64,000 bases of DNA from Lucifuga dentata (GCA_014773175.1 VXCM01005560.1:1-64000); one strand, 5' to 3'; numbered from the stretch's first letter, positions 35,491-48,923 are shown. The notes: generated by a model not told the origin, from the letters alone. Numbers and translations are program-made.

Positions 35491-35795
35491 ACACGCAGAA
35501 TTCATCCATTCATACAGACTCCAGTGTGTGTGCAGTCATGCAGGACTGAGGCCCGGCAGTTCACTTCCTGTAGGACTTCCTGTTTGCTGGGCTGCTGGGA
35601 CCACCAGGGAACACAACTCTGATGAACACCAGCTCTCCCGTTATATTATTAACATATATCTTAACCATGTCATTACACCACACATCTGCAGCAGCATGAA
35701 CCCTAAAGCAACATATAGCAGACAGCCGTGGGAAGCTAAATCATGGTTTTGTCTCACATTTCTCTCAATGTCCACAGTGACCAGGGAGGACGCAA

Positions 35796-36175
35796 TTAAA
35801 GACAACATGTTTACACAGATTTCCAATGCTATAATGTACAAAAACATTTCCATTTCTACTCTCCTTTGCTGTAGCACTGCTGTGCACATTGAATGAAAAC
35901 AGGCCCTTTAAGGCCCTCCAACGAAAAAGCCCTCTTCTGATTGGCCAGCCGAATAAGGCCTGAAGTGACTGCAAAACATGGAGGCAAACATTCGCTCGCT
36001 AGCCTCGTACTTGGTGGATGTGTCAAACAGGATGTGTAAACGAATAAATTAACCTGTTTTACAGGTTAACGTAAATGTGTAAACCTGTAAACGTGTCACA
36101 GAAGTACTAATGAAAAAATGAAGGTCCTTCAGAATCAAAGTACTTCAGAACCTCTGGGTTTGTCTCACTACATGA
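35796..36175 (+). mobile_element. TTAA-flanked family 2, copy 1
   Basis: TTAA+AGACAACATGTTTACACAGATT, then CTGTAGCACTGCTGTGCACA, CAGGCCCTTTAAGGCCCTCC, CTAGCCTCGTACTTGGTGGA and TGTGTCAAACAGGATGTGTA. Shares this ordered set with 39064-39480 and 54059-55050. Confidence 0.65.
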
Positions 36176-36296
36176 ATTTATCTGTGCATGACCAAAGTTT
36201 TTTATATCCTCAAAAATCAGCAAATAGTGGCAATACTAAAAGTCAAATACAGAATTTTGACATATGTTTTTGGACTTAGAAAGTTGATAACTATGC

Positions 36297-36341
<45 letters not shown>
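36297..36341. repeat. (CA)n microsatellite
   Basis: Pure CA run of about 22 units. A GT-rich imperfect run follows at 36680-36722. Confidence 0.95.
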
Positions 36342-36345
<4 letters not shown>

Positions 36346-37211
36346 AAACACATAAATAGAAAATGTGCACATACTTAAGTCACTCAATCGGCCTCATTCA
36401 GAGTGAATGTTGGAAAGAGGAAATGTGTAGCTCTGTACAAATACACACTCGGCATGGATCAACTGAGGCCAACATACTGGTAAGCCATTTTTACTATCAC
36501 ACACACACAAGCACACGCACACGCACATTGCACATGCATGAATGCAAACACACATGCATATAACAAACCTCTACCTGCTAAATGACTCCCTGTTATTCTA
36601 GACAGCGGAGCCGATGTAGGTCAGTGGTTTTAAATGTAAGCAGTCACTGTAGGATTAACATAATACACACAGACAGAATGTGTGTGTTTTGTGTGTGGTT
36701 GTGTGTGTGTTTGTGTGTGTGTAGCTGAGCTTAAAACTCTGGCAAGGAATCTGAAGCTATTTCCACCACCGTTTTGCTGCTGTGAAGCTACATCCAGGTT
36801 TTATGGTTTTGGAGAAACAGTTTTGATGATTTGCTGCGTAAGGTGAGAATTTACTTTAATTCTCTGGAGTCTTAAGTCATTTTTGTTATTTTACTTTTGA
36901 TTTAATTGGTTTTTTGGCTTGTGGAAAGACTTGGCACTTCGATCAGCCCTACTAAACAAATATGGAGGATTTTTTTTTCTTAAAATTTTATTCCAAACAT
37001 TTTTTGAGAGATGGGTTCAATTTTTTTCTCTAGATTTTTGAGAGTTTTGAAAAGAAAAGTAGAATCAAGTTTTATTGACTTTTTTTTACCTTTTTCAAAT
37101 ATTTCATTTGTACATTTTGTCAAAAAATTTTGCTAATCTTATATCCAATATCATCACCCTTTGTTTATCTGGGTTAGTGTCATTGATATTGGACCTGGAG
37201 AGAGACAGAGT
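36342..37211. other. Intronic DNA, no gene
   Basis: CA/GT-rich patches only. Confidence 0.5.
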
Positions 37212-37214
37212 AAG

Positions 37215-37246
<32 letters not shown>

Positions 37247-37262
37247 CACACACACACACACA
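37212..37262. repeat. (CA)n microsatellite
   Basis: CA run of about 24 units with one CG interruption. Confidence 0.95.
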
Positions 37263-37741
37263 TTCTACCTGTGTGTTTTTCCTGACAGTGTTAAATGTGT
37301 TACCATAAGTCTCAGTCTCCATTTAAATCTTAGCATGAATTACAACATACAGTACACAGCCACTAAAGCAACTTCCTGAACATTAATAAGTTACTTTACT
37401 TGTCCAACAAAAGGATTCAGACTTTATCATCTCAAATAAGAAATGAAAAATACAGTTTGACACAAAGAAGACACACCTATGACGGAGTCTGCAGAACATC
37501 CCCCATCTTCTCTGCTGGACCCTGCTGGTGTAAATTGCCCCCTGATTTTCTGCCTGAAGGCACATTCACACTTAAGGGACCCCATGGGGTCTGGACACAC
37601 ATATGCATGTGTGTGTATGTTAATCTGCAGGACAATGGGGGCCTTGTGCTCACCACTTACAAAGAATTAGGGGTAGAAGCCTCACAGCTGAGCAGCTTTA
37701 CTGACAATAGAAACTGAAAGTGTGTGTGCATGTGGATTTTT

Positions 37742-37743
<2 letters not shown>

Positions 37744-37788
<45 letters not shown>
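37744..37788. repeat. (GT)n microsatellite
   Basis: Pure GT run of about 22 units. The long VCVCVC frames here are repeat translations. A shorter (CA)n lies at 38130-38148. Confidence 0.95.
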
Positions 37789-37790
<2 letters not shown>

Positions 37791-38553
37791 CCTCCAGGCA
37801 ACACACGTGTCAAACACAAAGCCATCCAACTGTCCACATGGCCCTGGGGAGAAGGATGGAGAGGGAATGGGGATAGATGGATGGATGGGGAGAAGAGGAG
37901 CACACAAGAATGGAAGTGGGAGGAACGAGAATCTGAAACCTGCAGCCTGCGGGCCTCAGGGTGAACGGTGAGGAAGGAGAGAAAAAGGAGGAGGAAGAGG
38001 AGGAGAGTAAAAAAAATGGATGATAAAATCACCATGTACAGATGGTGGAGAGGGTAAATGCCCAAAATAAAAGTGAAAGAAGGGTGAGGAAGGACTGACA
38101 ACCCATATTATGCGCGCATGTGTGCACACGCACACACACACACACACAAAAACCTCACATACACACACACGCACTCGTTTTTGTATTCCTGCAACTGTGA
38201 GGACTTTACATTTATTGCATCCATTTCCTAATCCTATACCCTCCTCTAAAACCGCTAATCTAAACCCAAATCCAACCTGTTATCTAACGCCAGCCAAACA
38301 TAATCTCTGTAGTGAGCAACGAGCAGCTGACCAACAGAATTAAAACACTGTTTGTGAAAACATGATCCAACAAAACAAGCCTCATCTCATCGATCTCATC
38401 TTTAAACGAGTACTTACTGTCTGTGGTTTTGCCACTTTTGGCGCACGCTTGTTAATAAGCAATAGAATGCAGCATCCTATACCTAATTTTAGTTCAAATC
38501 TTTGCCCTAAACTCATTTCCACATCCTAAAACTAACCATAAATTAAGCCCTTT

Positions 38554-39041
38554 TTAAAGGACAATACCAGCAATTTTGCATGTTTGAGCCCAATACATAC
38601 AACCCACATAAATGTTATGTTACTAACTGTCATTTTCTAAAGTATACTAATGGAGCAGCAAATATTAAAATTGTTTTTCCTACCTTTCAGGTCAGCATTG
38701 GTTTAATTTAATTTAAAAATTAACTTGTAGAAACTTGAAAGGTGCTTGAGATACGTTATCCATCAGTCATTTTTTGTTGAGTTACTAATTTAACCGATCC
38801 AACACAAAGCTGCATGGAAGACAATGTGCAGTGTGTCTCCAGCAGGGAATATAATCCCAAGAGAAGAAGGCTTTTACCAAGAAATTAAAAATGCCCATGC
38901 CTTCTATATTCTGACACATGTTAACAGGCGAAACATCAAATTTTAAAGTGGGTGTATCATTTGAACATTTGATTTTGAATTTATTTTATTTCATATTTAT
39001 TGTGCTTAAACAAGGAAAGTCCCCAGTATGCCCTACATTAA
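38554..39041 (-). mobile_element. TTAA-MITE family, slightly deleted copy
   Basis: 488 bp from TTAA (38554-38557; AGGACAATACCAGCAATTTT) to a decayed right end ...CCAGTATGCCCTACA+TTAA. The right arm has lost about 80 bp. Confidence 0.8.
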
Positions 39042-39063
39042 AGTCTAATTTTTAATTCTAATC

Positions 39064-39480
39064 TTAAAGGCAACATATTATACAGATTTCCATGCTCTTA
39101 TTTTTATCTGAAACCTTTGCAATGCTTTAATGTACAAAAAAACAAAAAAAAACAAAACAGATTTATCTCAGACCAACGTGCACACTGAGTGGAAACATGT
39201 CATTTTTAGGTACGTCTCTTTAAGACATCCCACCTGAAAAGCCTGCAACATCACACCTAGCTGACAACATGAAATGCCAAACACTCGCTAGCCTCTTGAT
39301 TGGTGGGTGTCTAATCAGCTGTGTAGGCGGTAAATTCAAAAGTGTGTTTAATATCAAAATGTTACAGAAGTAAAAGACTAAAAACGAAGCTTTCAAGGCA
39401 GCTTGGGGCCTAAAGCTTTTGTCTCAATTGATATATTTCTATGGGCATCAATCTCAAGTTTTTAAACTTTGACAATGTCC
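39064..39480 (+). mobile_element. TTAA-flanked family 2, copy 2
   Basis: Begins only 23 bp after the previous element with TTAA+AGGCAACATATTATACAGAT. Contains GTACGTCTCTTTAAGACATC, CTCGCTAGCCTCTTGATTGG and near the end TCAAGTTTTTAAACTTTGAC. The right boundary is uncertain. Confidence 0.65.
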
Positions 39481-41034
39481 AATAATCACCTCACTTTGGA
39501 GGGTTTTCTTCACCTATTTATGCCTGTGATTATATCTGTATATATATAGAGAAATACAAGAATGCATGAACACATTTACTGAAAAACAGAGGCACTCCAT
39601 TTCTTTCACACATTGATAATACAGAGGCTGGCCATCTTAGCGCAGCAGGTAGGCATTAATTCAGGCTGACTGCACAATCAATGATGGTAAATGGAGGCAG
39701 CAGGAAGAACAGACAGGGATCTGCTGCTTTAATTTCCTTCTCTGTCCACTAAAACACAACCTTTCCATGTCATTTGATTAAAGCCAATCACAGTCTTTCT
39801 TGTATAACACACTCCCCGCACAAACGATTTTCATTCCATCAGGCTTCACTTCCACCGTTGGAGAGAATCACGTTGGTCTACACCGTGCAAACATCATTTA
39901 CACGCTGAAAGTTTTCCAACCTCCCTAGCATTTTCAGACTTGTATGTAAAGTTCAACATTTTTACCGAAATACCAAAACCATAAATAAATCTCTGTTGTC
40001 TGCTGTGATCTTGCTTCTACATTTTTTTTTTTTAGGGTTTTTGTCATTTCAAAGCCTGAAAAACAGGATGTACCACGATGATTTCCCTTCACGTTTATAA
40101 CTTTTCTCTTCCTCTTTATTATGGTGACTGATGGCCTCTTCCTCACCTCCTCATCCCCCTTTTCTCTGACCTCTCCTCTCATTTTCTCTGCTCCACAGCT
40201 CTTCTATCTCTGCTCATCCATCCATCAATCTGCCACCTCCCTTGGCACTCCTCTCCACCCACTATTTTTTTTTCCACCGCCAATCCTCCCCTCTCCGCCC
40301 TCCCTTCTCCTCCCCTTTTCTCCAACAGCTGCCGTTCTGCGTCTGTCACTGCTGACCCCTCTTGCCACGTGCCATGTCCTCTGCTCAGTGTCCCCCCGAG
40401 ACCCTAAATCATTAAGTAACACACTCAGACACACACACACAGAGTGATTGGTGGCTGTGTCTCTCCTGCAGAGATGAAGAAAAGCACAAAATTTAACTTC
40501 TGATTGCGGACTCTCATTACATCAATGTATCATTTGTCAATTAAATGTATTTAATGTATTTAAATGTATTTGGCAAAGGCCAAATCCTTCAATTAAATGA
40601 GCCTGAGCAGCTATGTGAACTGAATTTAAACACTATTTCAGTTGTCACTCTAATTGTGTGATCACATTGGAGCTACAGTCACACCAGCACTGATACTGAT
40701 GTGATATCAGGGTAAATTTGTGCTAAAACAGGATAATCCAGAGATCCTACAGCTAGTGATCTAACTGTAAAATCTAACTTTACATGAAAATAAAGGATTT
40801 ATATTAGTAGTTGCTCCATTGTAAATTTTTATTACTGCCAACCAGCAAGACAAACCTCGTAAATATCACCAAAAACAGATGAGCTGTGTACCTAATTCAG
40901 GCAGCACACTGCAGCCATATTGTTATATGTGATAACACATTGGGCAACAGGTTGGTGTCTGTCTGGGAATTTTGTTGTGAATATGTTTAAATATGCCATC
41001 ATCATCAACACCCACAGTTTTGATCTATATAAGT
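39481..41034. other. Intronic DNA; C/T-rich block; candidate conserved element
   Basis: 39645-39900 is repeat-free with motifs such as GGCATTAATTCAGGCTGACT and TCAATGATGGTAAATGGAGG that look constrained. 40110-40330 is pyrimidine-rich on the plus strand and opens a false long frame. No gene. Confidence 0.4.
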
Positions 41035-41540
41035 CAAGTCAAATTTATTTATATAGCACATTTTAACACAACTGTCGTTGACCAAAGTGCTGTACAATGG
41101 CTCATAAAATAGTAATGAAAACATGTAACTATATAATAATAACAATAATAAAACTCCAATCATAAAGCTCACATCCCAAAACTCCAGGCGTTGTATAAAG
41201 TGGGATCAGGCAAAAATTAAAACAATAAACAACAAAAAAGCACACACCACAAATACCCAAAGTCAACTGCAACAATTGCCACCCAGAAAAGGAGAGTAAT
41301 GACAAGAAAAGGGAGCTAATGAGAAGTAAAGCTGCGTCCCAGTGTCCCTCCTACACATATTCATGGAGCTGCTCTCCCTGATGGATCTGGGCAGAGAGTT
41401 CTATAGATGAGGAACAGCACAGCTGAAAGATCTGCCTCCCTATGTAGCCGCCTGATCCTGTTAGGTGGAGGAGCCATATCTGCTGGCCAGTAGACAACCA
41501 AATGTGGTAAAATGAAGAAAAATATAAGGCTTTAAATATA
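41035..41540 (+). repeat. Teleost repeat (AAGTCAAATTTATTTATATAGC type)
   Basis: Starts with the well-known fish text TTTATTTATATAGCACATTT, then GACCAAAGTGCTGTACAATG, an A-rich stretch, GATCTGGGCAGAGAGTTCTA and CAGCTGAAAGATCTGCCTCC, in the order of the full element. Decayed. Confidence 0.65.
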
Positions 41541-42589
41541 AGACTCATGATTCCAAACCAAAACACCAAATCATATAGTCACACAGCCAAACAACAGACA
41601 GAAAAAAAAGGATCAAAGATAGATATAAGAGACTTAGAAAGTGGAACAAACGGCTGGACAGATGGGCAGAGGGAAAGGCAGGAAGGTATGACAGACATAG
41701 ATTCGCTGACATCTTCTGGTGATTTGGTAACAGCTGTGAAAAATCATTATCATTCATGTAAATGAGTAAAATCAATACGGGGCCAGTGATTGTCGAGTTC
41801 TTCAGTCATTATTTAATGTTGTAAAGCTGCATACAAATTCTCTGACAAATTGCTCCTTTCTTCTTATCACAGCACAAACAATTTGGCCAGACAGTGAGAC
41901 AAACAAAAAATTAAAGAAACCACTGTGCATTGAACTTTCTGAATTGATTTGGAGAAGAGAATCCCTGTAGAGCTCCAGTTTACAGTTTCTTACCCAACTT
42001 TCAGTCTATATCAATGTGTCCCTATCCAATATGTGACTGTCTAGGCCAGGACCAAAGGTGAAAGGTCAGTCAAATATCTAGACAAACACAGACACTAAGT
42101 TATCAGGGCTGCAGTCAGCACATTTACACAGAAAGCAAACATGAATGTCTGTGTACACCGACAACGCAGCACAAGTTTTGTCACTTTCTCTCATGTTTTA
42201 TGAGCACAAGTCCTGCAGCAGCAGCATGAGATCTGTCTGATTGATGTAGCATATTAAACTGTTATTATGACATAGTTTAGTTTAATTTATTTAGTTACAC
42301 ATACATAAAAAAGAAAAATACAGAATTACATTAAAAAAGGAAATGTGATGGAGAAAATGCAAAAAACCCTCAACATGCATGTCACTATTTAACTTATAGA
42401 ACAATTAGGAAAAAGAAATTTCCATCCATAACAAAACATACAAAATGTATGGGTGTATTGATCAGTGAGTGTAAACATTTTGTTAAAGTTTTCTTCTTCT
42501 GGTGAGAACAGCAGCTTTGGTCTGCTGATATTCAGTCAGTTTTGACAGATTCTAATGATGATGAGTTTTCAGAACAGCAAAACAATAAC
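41541..42589. other. No feature seen
   Basis: Unique-looking intronic DNA. Confidence 0.5.
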
Positions 42590-43138
42590 TTAGGCCCCAT
42601 TTACATCTTGCATTAACATGCAATCTCGTTTTCCAGATGCCTGCATTTTTTACATCGTATGTTAATGCAAATTAAATTTTTTCACAGAGTGTATTGTGAT
42701 TGGAATGTTATCCAATCTGCCAGACCACATACACGAGGTCTGGCTCACACTGTGATTGGATTGCTGTCAAAACTAGCCAGGAGTAAATGCAACGAGTGCA
42801 GCTGGGACACATTCATGACATAAAATTCACCCACAAGTTGCTCTCAAGTCACTCTCATTCATAAAGTTATTTTGAGTGGGAACTGCAACTCGCGACTAAA
42901 TGGTTACCTGCATCTGGAATGCCGACAGTGACAACCCATGCAAAGCTATAAGTTATTTGTTATTTCACAAATGGATGAAGATTGTCCAAAGAGCAATGAG
43001 GCTACTGAGATCTGTTTAAAAATGCAGGCAGTATGCAGATGAAGAGAATGCGTGTTGACAGACATAAATGCAAGTCCTGTCATCAGATTTCATTATCCAG
43101 ATAACATATTCGGATTCATAGATGTAAAAGGGGCCTAA
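42590..43138. mobile_element. Inverted-terminal-repeat MITE, ~550 bp (TTAGGCCCC ends)
   Basis: Left end TAGGCCCCATTTACATCTTG and right end whose reverse complement is TAGGCCCCTTTTACATCTAT. It has the internal ATTAACATGCAATCTCGTTT start typical of a fish MITE I recall. No transposase; no target duplication seen. Confidence 0.65.
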
Positions 43139-43985
43139 AAGTCTGTTAGGAACTTCTCAAACTGCTCCTCCTGCATAATCCACACCAATACACTTCCTAT
43201 CCAAAAACTCTTCACTCAAAATACTCTTAACTTTTCCAGAAAATTGGAAAATGCTTTCTACAATGGTAACCAGGGTAATCGAGGGAGAGAGAGACAGGAA
43301 ATTATATGCAACAAAGGTCCCACACAGCAGCCAGCAAAACACCAGACACCCAATTAGACACCATTTGAATCAATCTCACAAACCCTTTCCAAGTTTGCAG
43401 GAGTCATGCAACTCGAGTCCACACCACTTGTGAGTGTGTCGCCACTCAAACACACACAGACAGGCTTTGTAGTGGGGCAGAGCCGAGGCAAGTGATGTGG
43501 GAGAGAGGAAAGAGGAGTTAAAGTGGAAGCAGAGTGATATTGAGCAGCATTCTGCTTAGCACAGACAGCAGATTTTCCAGCCCTGAGCAAGTCAGTGGCT
43601 GACAGCATCCATTTCCTGCAGACAGACTGAGAGCAGCACCAGGCTGCTCCAGTAATCCACTTTACCTGAGGATTATTGGTTCTCTGCAGGTGTCCTTCTC
43701 TGTCCATCTTTCTGTCCGTCCTCTCCACCTCTTTCCCTCCTTCTGTGACTCATCCACCAATCTGCCTCCATTGCCTCTCCATTGTTTTACGCTTACACGG
43801 AAATAAATGTTTCTCTTAATCTGGTAAGCGCAATAATCAATCAGAACATATATACAATAATTTGTTTATACCACCGACAAGAGACGGAGACATGTTTCGT
43901 TTGAAAAAAAAAAAAAAAGGATTTTTCCAATATTAGCTTGGTTAATTCAACCTGTGACTTTTGTATTTTGGGTTATGACTCAAAC
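43139..43985. other. No feature seen
   Basis: Unique-looking intronic DNA. The minus frame 43354-43728 (124 residues) has no domain. Confidence 0.5.
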
Positions 43986-44637
43986 TTAAAGGACCATACT
44001 GGCCATTTTGCATGTTTGACCCTAATATATTCAATTTTCATACATGTTACGTTACTGACAATCATTTCCCAAAGGATAAAACCGTATTTCAGCTTTCCTG
44101 ATCTTTTGCAAAATCTCTTTATCTTTGAAAATCAAATATTCAAGTGATACACCCACCTTAAAAATCAATGTTCCGCCTGCTAATAGTTACGCAGCTTTAT
44201 GAAGTCATGGTCCTTTAAAGTTTTCGATAAACGCAGGTCTTCTTTTGGGACTATATTCCCCGGTGGAGACATGCACTTTTTATTGTGCTTAAACACTAAA
44301 ATTACGTAACTTAAAAAAAAAAAAACCTGAATACACATCTTGTAGATGATGATGGATTACTTATCCCAAGAACGNACTTAAAAAAAAAAAAACCTGAATA
44401 CACATCTTGTAGATGATGATGGATTACTTATCCCAAGAACGTTTCAGGTATCAACAAGTTGATTTTAATAGTGCAACAGAATGAACTGAAATAATGGCGG
44501 TCTGGAAGGTAGGAAAAACATTTTTTAGTTCACTGTTCCAGTAGTATGCTTTGGGAAATGATTGTCAGTAATGTAACATGTATGAAAATTGAATATATTA
44601 GGCTCAAACATGCAAAATGGCTGGTATGGTCCTTTAA
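43986..44637 (+). mobile_element. TTAA-MITE family, copy with an internal terminus and an assembly duplication
   Basis: Starts TTAA+AGGACCATACTGGCCATTTT and ends GGTATGGTCCT+TTAA (44634-44637). A third terminus, CATGGTCCT+TTAA, stands inside at 44206-44218. A 66 bp block (44309-44374) is repeated after N at 44375, so the true length is about 585 bp. Confidence 0.8.
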
Positions 44638-45192
44638 AAGCAGGATAAAAACAAGTTGACGGAGAGCTGCTCTGCACATTTACAACAGGCATGTTCAGGC
44701 AGGTTTACTCGTTTAAAATCTCCAGGTTAACTAATTATCTCCTATTTGCGAGTGAAAATGAAGGTGAACACTCCTGAACTGTCCATTATAATTGCCCATG
44801 TCGTTGCAAATCTGCATGCAAGCACATTATGCTAAGTTCATTAGGTCAAAATCAAACAAGGAAGCAAGACTTAATGTTCATTTCCATATAAGTGATTTGG
44901 ATCAGCAGGTTAAACTGGGGACATATTTAAAAACCTGGCTAATTGCTTCTGTTTGCAGTGCGTTCCATTTTAAAGCATCCAGCCATGTTGCCACAATGAA
45001 AAAAAGACCCAGTTTGCAGCTAGAATTTACCTTTAAAAGTGGAGATTTACTTCAAAAGACTTAAGATGAAATGTTGAAAGAATTGGCAGGTGAACAAGTC
45101 CAAGAACACAGGATAGTTCTTAAGAAGTGCAAATCATTTTTTATGCCACTGCATGGCAGTTGGGGGTCATAAAATGGTCACGAGTTGCCTGT
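44638..45192. other. No feature seen
   Basis: Unique-looking intronic DNA. Confidence 0.5.
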
Positions 45193-45258
45193 TAGAATAG
45201 AATAGAATAGCTTTATTGTCATTATACGTAACATATAATGAAATTACAGAGGTAATTG
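45193..45258 (+). repeat. Teleost repeat tail (AGAATAGAATAGCTTTATTGTC type)
   Basis: AGAATAGAATAGAATAGCTT, TATTGTCATTATACGTAACA and ATAATGAAATTACAGAGG match the end of a common fish repeat. It is followed by poly(A) with N at 45305. Confidence 0.6.
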
Positions 45259-45447
45259 TTGCCAGAGGTAGTGGTGAAAGAGGCTTTAAAAAAAAAAAAA
45301 AAAANAAAAAAAAAAAAAAAAGCCTGAATCACTGAAAAAAACCAAAAAAAAAATCTTAATCAATGCACCCTTGCAAAATGTGTTTTTTGCCCTGAAAGTT
45401 CTACTTCGTGTCAAGCATAAAATACAGATTCAAGTTTTAGAAAATGG

Positions 45448-45662
45448 TTCAAAGCACCATACCAGTAATTTTGTATGTTATGTTGGCAGAAACATGTTAT
45501 GTTAACATGTTATGTTACTGCCAACCATTTTCCAAAACATGAAACTGTAGTAGTTTTTGTGTTATTTTTCCAAATCCCCTAATCTTTCAAAATTAAATGT
45601 TCAGGTGATACACCCACCTTAAAATTCAATGTTTTGCCTGCTAATGGCTAGTGGTCCTTTAA
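45448..45662 (+). mobile_element. TTAA-MITE family, short internally deleted derivative
   Basis: Full left half (AAGCACCATACCAGTAATTT to GCCTGCTAATGGCTA) joined directly to the terminal GTGGTCCT+TTAA (45659-45662). 215 bp. Confidence 0.75.
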
Positions 45663-46684
45663 GAGCTGTTTTGAGATGCTAACGCCTTAATCAGCAGTAA
45701 GCAGTAAATTACTGGAGAAAAAGAACCACCAAGAAAGAGGTTTAACGTGGTCATTATTATTCTGACTTAACTCCATTGTGTGTACATGGAATATCTCTTT
45801 ACACAGCTCAGGTAAACAGCTGAATTGGACTATTGTCTCATTTGGAATTTGAATAAGGAGCCTTAATCAGATTACTGTGTGTGCAACTCTCTTTGTCTTT
45901 CTCTCTCACAGGAAAAAAGCCAGTCAACACTAGCAGCAATGAATGAAAGAGTAAGCAATCAGACATGATAAACACCGAGTGATGTGCTTCAGTTTTGCAC
46001 TGTGAAGTTAAATCCAGCAAAACCTCACCATAACGAGCTGAGAGCCTTTACAAACAAGAGGACTGAGTAAAAGTCAACATAGCGAAGCTAAACAACCTCA
46101 TACGTTATCCTGCTTATCTGTTGTGGAAAAGGGGAAAGGTCAAACTGATGAATATCTCCATTTGAGAACAGGAGACCTCATCTCATTATACTTCAACCCC
46201 ACCAAAAAGAGCCTTAGATGATGCCAGATGATCTAATGTTGTCACAACAACAATACGAGTAGTGATGTAGGCCCACCCCACACTGACGACGTCTTCCCAA
46301 CGTGAGAACAAGACAGGGGGATATGGTGAGCCAAATATAGGAAGCGAATAACGAGCTTCTTATCATCTTTTGCATCATTTCTATATCTCCCCCTCTGCTT
46401 GTCTCATCACTCCATCGCCACATCATTTTTCCCATGACAGAAGCAATAAGCCACTCAGATGTTTATTTCCCTCCGGCCACTCTGCTGTTGGTATATCAAG
46501 AATTTTTGATTGTGTGACTATGAGCCTTTCCTCAAAAATAAAGAAATAAATAGCACACAATAATATTAAAAAAAAAAAACAGAAAATGGCTCCCAACAAC
46601 TATTGCAGGGGTTTCAAATAATACTGGACAATTTTCACACCTTCTCTATAGTTTGGCTCCATTACATTTCAGACAACACAGTTG
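45663..46684. other. No feature seen
   Basis: Unique-looking intronic DNA. Confidence 0.5.
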
Positions 46685-47250
46685 TTAAAGGACCATAATG
46701 GCAATTTTGCATGTTTAAGCCCAGTATATACTTATATACTAGCCGCACACCATTATGTTGCTGCCAAAAACCTGTTTTAGTTTTTCTGCTGTATTGCCAA
46801 ATCCCCTAATCTTTCAAAATCAAACGTTCAGGTGTTACACCCACCTTAAAATTCAATGCTTCGCCGGCTAACACTTTTGCACAATTATAGAAGGCAAGGT
46901 CATTTTAATTTCTCTGTAAAAGCCGTCATCTCCTGGGATTATATTCCCTGGTGAAGACATACATTGTCTGCAGTGCAGCCATGCATTGGACCAGTTAAAT
47001 AATGTCACTTCAACAAAAAATTTAACATTCATCATGTCTGATGTGATTGATTACTTACTAAGTGTGTTTCAAGTCTCTAAAAGTTGATTTTAATAGTATG
47101 CTGAAATTAACAATGGTAGTCCGGAAGGTAGGAAGAAAATCAAAAAATTACAGCTCCAGTAGTATACTTTGGAAAATGGTTGTCAGTAACTTAACATGTA
47201 TGCAGGTTGAATTTGGCTCAAACATGTTAAATCGCTGGTTTGTCCTTTAA
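46685..47250 (+). mobile_element. TTAA-MITE family, full-length copy
   Basis: 566 bp, TTAA+AGGACCATAATGGCAATTTT to GCTGGTTTGTCCT+TTAA. Internal order identical to the 20909 copy. Confidence 0.85.
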
Positions 47251-47989
47251 AAGGGTAAAATACTAACTTGCTATTTTAAATGGTCTTTTGTACTTGGGAA
47301 ATTGGGTTTTCTAAGAATAATCAAACTATAAATAAATGTAAATAAATGATGTATGTACCTTAATCACAGCCTGGAGGAGTTGGTCTGGAGTCTGTCTCCA
47401 TCCTTTCTAAAGTTTTAAATTTCCACTGCAGTTTGTAATTTTATTTACAACATCTAAGAACCAAAAGCATCTATCAGTAACTTTAATACATTTTCCACTT
47501 TGCCTCTAATTCCCAGCAGAAATCTCACCCAGTTTAAGAAGATATGTCTGAACCTCTTTAAATATTCTAATTAATGACACGTCTGATTGGTTGATGATAA
47601 TGATCAGCTGCATATTCACTGAGTAAAGATGCGTCCATGGAGACCAAACAAGCCGAACGAACTTATCTTTGAAACAAGCGGCACATTAGCCACAGTGACA
47701 AACTGTTTACACACGTCTGATCTCATCAATCAAAACAAGCGATTGCCGCTTACAATCTGACTTTTCTGACTTCAGCTCATGCATCAGCGACCACATTACA
47801 ACAAGCGTGAGAACACAAAGGAGAGACCAACAAGCCTCATCTTACATCTGTCATCTGTAACATTCAAGACTACAAATTGAAAACTGTGTAGATACACCAA
47901 GTAGTTTGACATATAAAATCATACAGAAAAAAAAACACCCCAGAAATCAAATAAGCTTAATAACTAAAACAGTTTCCATTAATTTCCAA
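47251..47989. other. No feature seen
   Basis: Unique-looking intronic DNA. Confidence 0.5.
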
Positions 47990-48921
47990 CGTGTTCCATT
48001 TACTCTGTTACATTTACTTAAGTAAGTTTTTCACAAAATTGTACTTTACTTAATAGTTCCATTGCAGGATACTTTTAACTCATACTTGAGTATATTTATG
48101 AAGTAAAAACTATACTTTTACTCCATTACATTTAGTCGCACTCTTTGCGTTACTTTTGATTTCACCCATTTGAATTCAGTCACGTTCAGTTTTTCTCTCA
48201 TTGTCAGACACTACACTGTCTGCTTCAACTCTGAAGTAGCCACGCCCCCACCCTCCGTTTCCATGGTTTCACCCGGAGCAAAATAGTCATGGCAGAATCA
48301 ACAGCAGGAGGTTTAGAAGAAGCACATCCCTGGCCACACATTCAAACGCTGTTTTCTTTTCAGTCTACCAAAACCAACAGCTACATAATGCGTTGCATCT
48401 TTGTCTTCCAAAAAATGTGGACATTTCAGCTTCTAAGAATCAACATGGAACTTGAGAAAGCGTGGGGGTAAGCTGCAATGTTAGCTACTTAACTAGCTGC
48501 TGCTAATGCTAACTCTTGGGGCCAGGCCAGAATTGTCATGATCTGTTATGTGGTAAATATTCATTACTGTCTACTGTTTCTTTATATGATATGATTTAGA
48601 TTGTATTAGAAGCTACATATGGCTACTTTGCATTTTTTTTTCCTCAGACGAGCACTTTATAGCTTGTTGATTATTTGAAAGAATAAGGTTTATCAAAGTT
48701 ACTCACTACTCAGGTAATCTTTTTAATAGATACTTTCTTACTCTCACTCAAGTAATTATTGGTGACTACTCTTACTTATATTTGAGTAACTATTATCATA
48801 AAGTAACAATACTTTTACTTGAGTACAGTTTCTGGCTACTCTACCCACCTCTGAANACTATTATCATAAAGTAACAATACTTTTACTTGAGTACAGTTTC
48901 TGGCTACTCTACCCACCTCTG
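47990..48921 (-). mobile_element. hAT-like non-autonomous element
   Basis: The right terminus CTACTCTACCCACCTCTG (reverse complement CAGAGGTGGGTAGAGTAG) and repeated ACTTTTACTTGAGTA blocks on both flanks identify a common fish hAT-type MITE. The left terminus has decayed. The last 67 bp are doubled around N at 48856 (48789-48855 and 48857-48923), so the length is overstated. Confidence 0.65.
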
Positions 48922-48923
48922 AA

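Noticed and set aside
37682..38101. 139-residue minus-strand frame
   Set aside because: Ends in a THTHTH run from the GT array; the rest has no domain.
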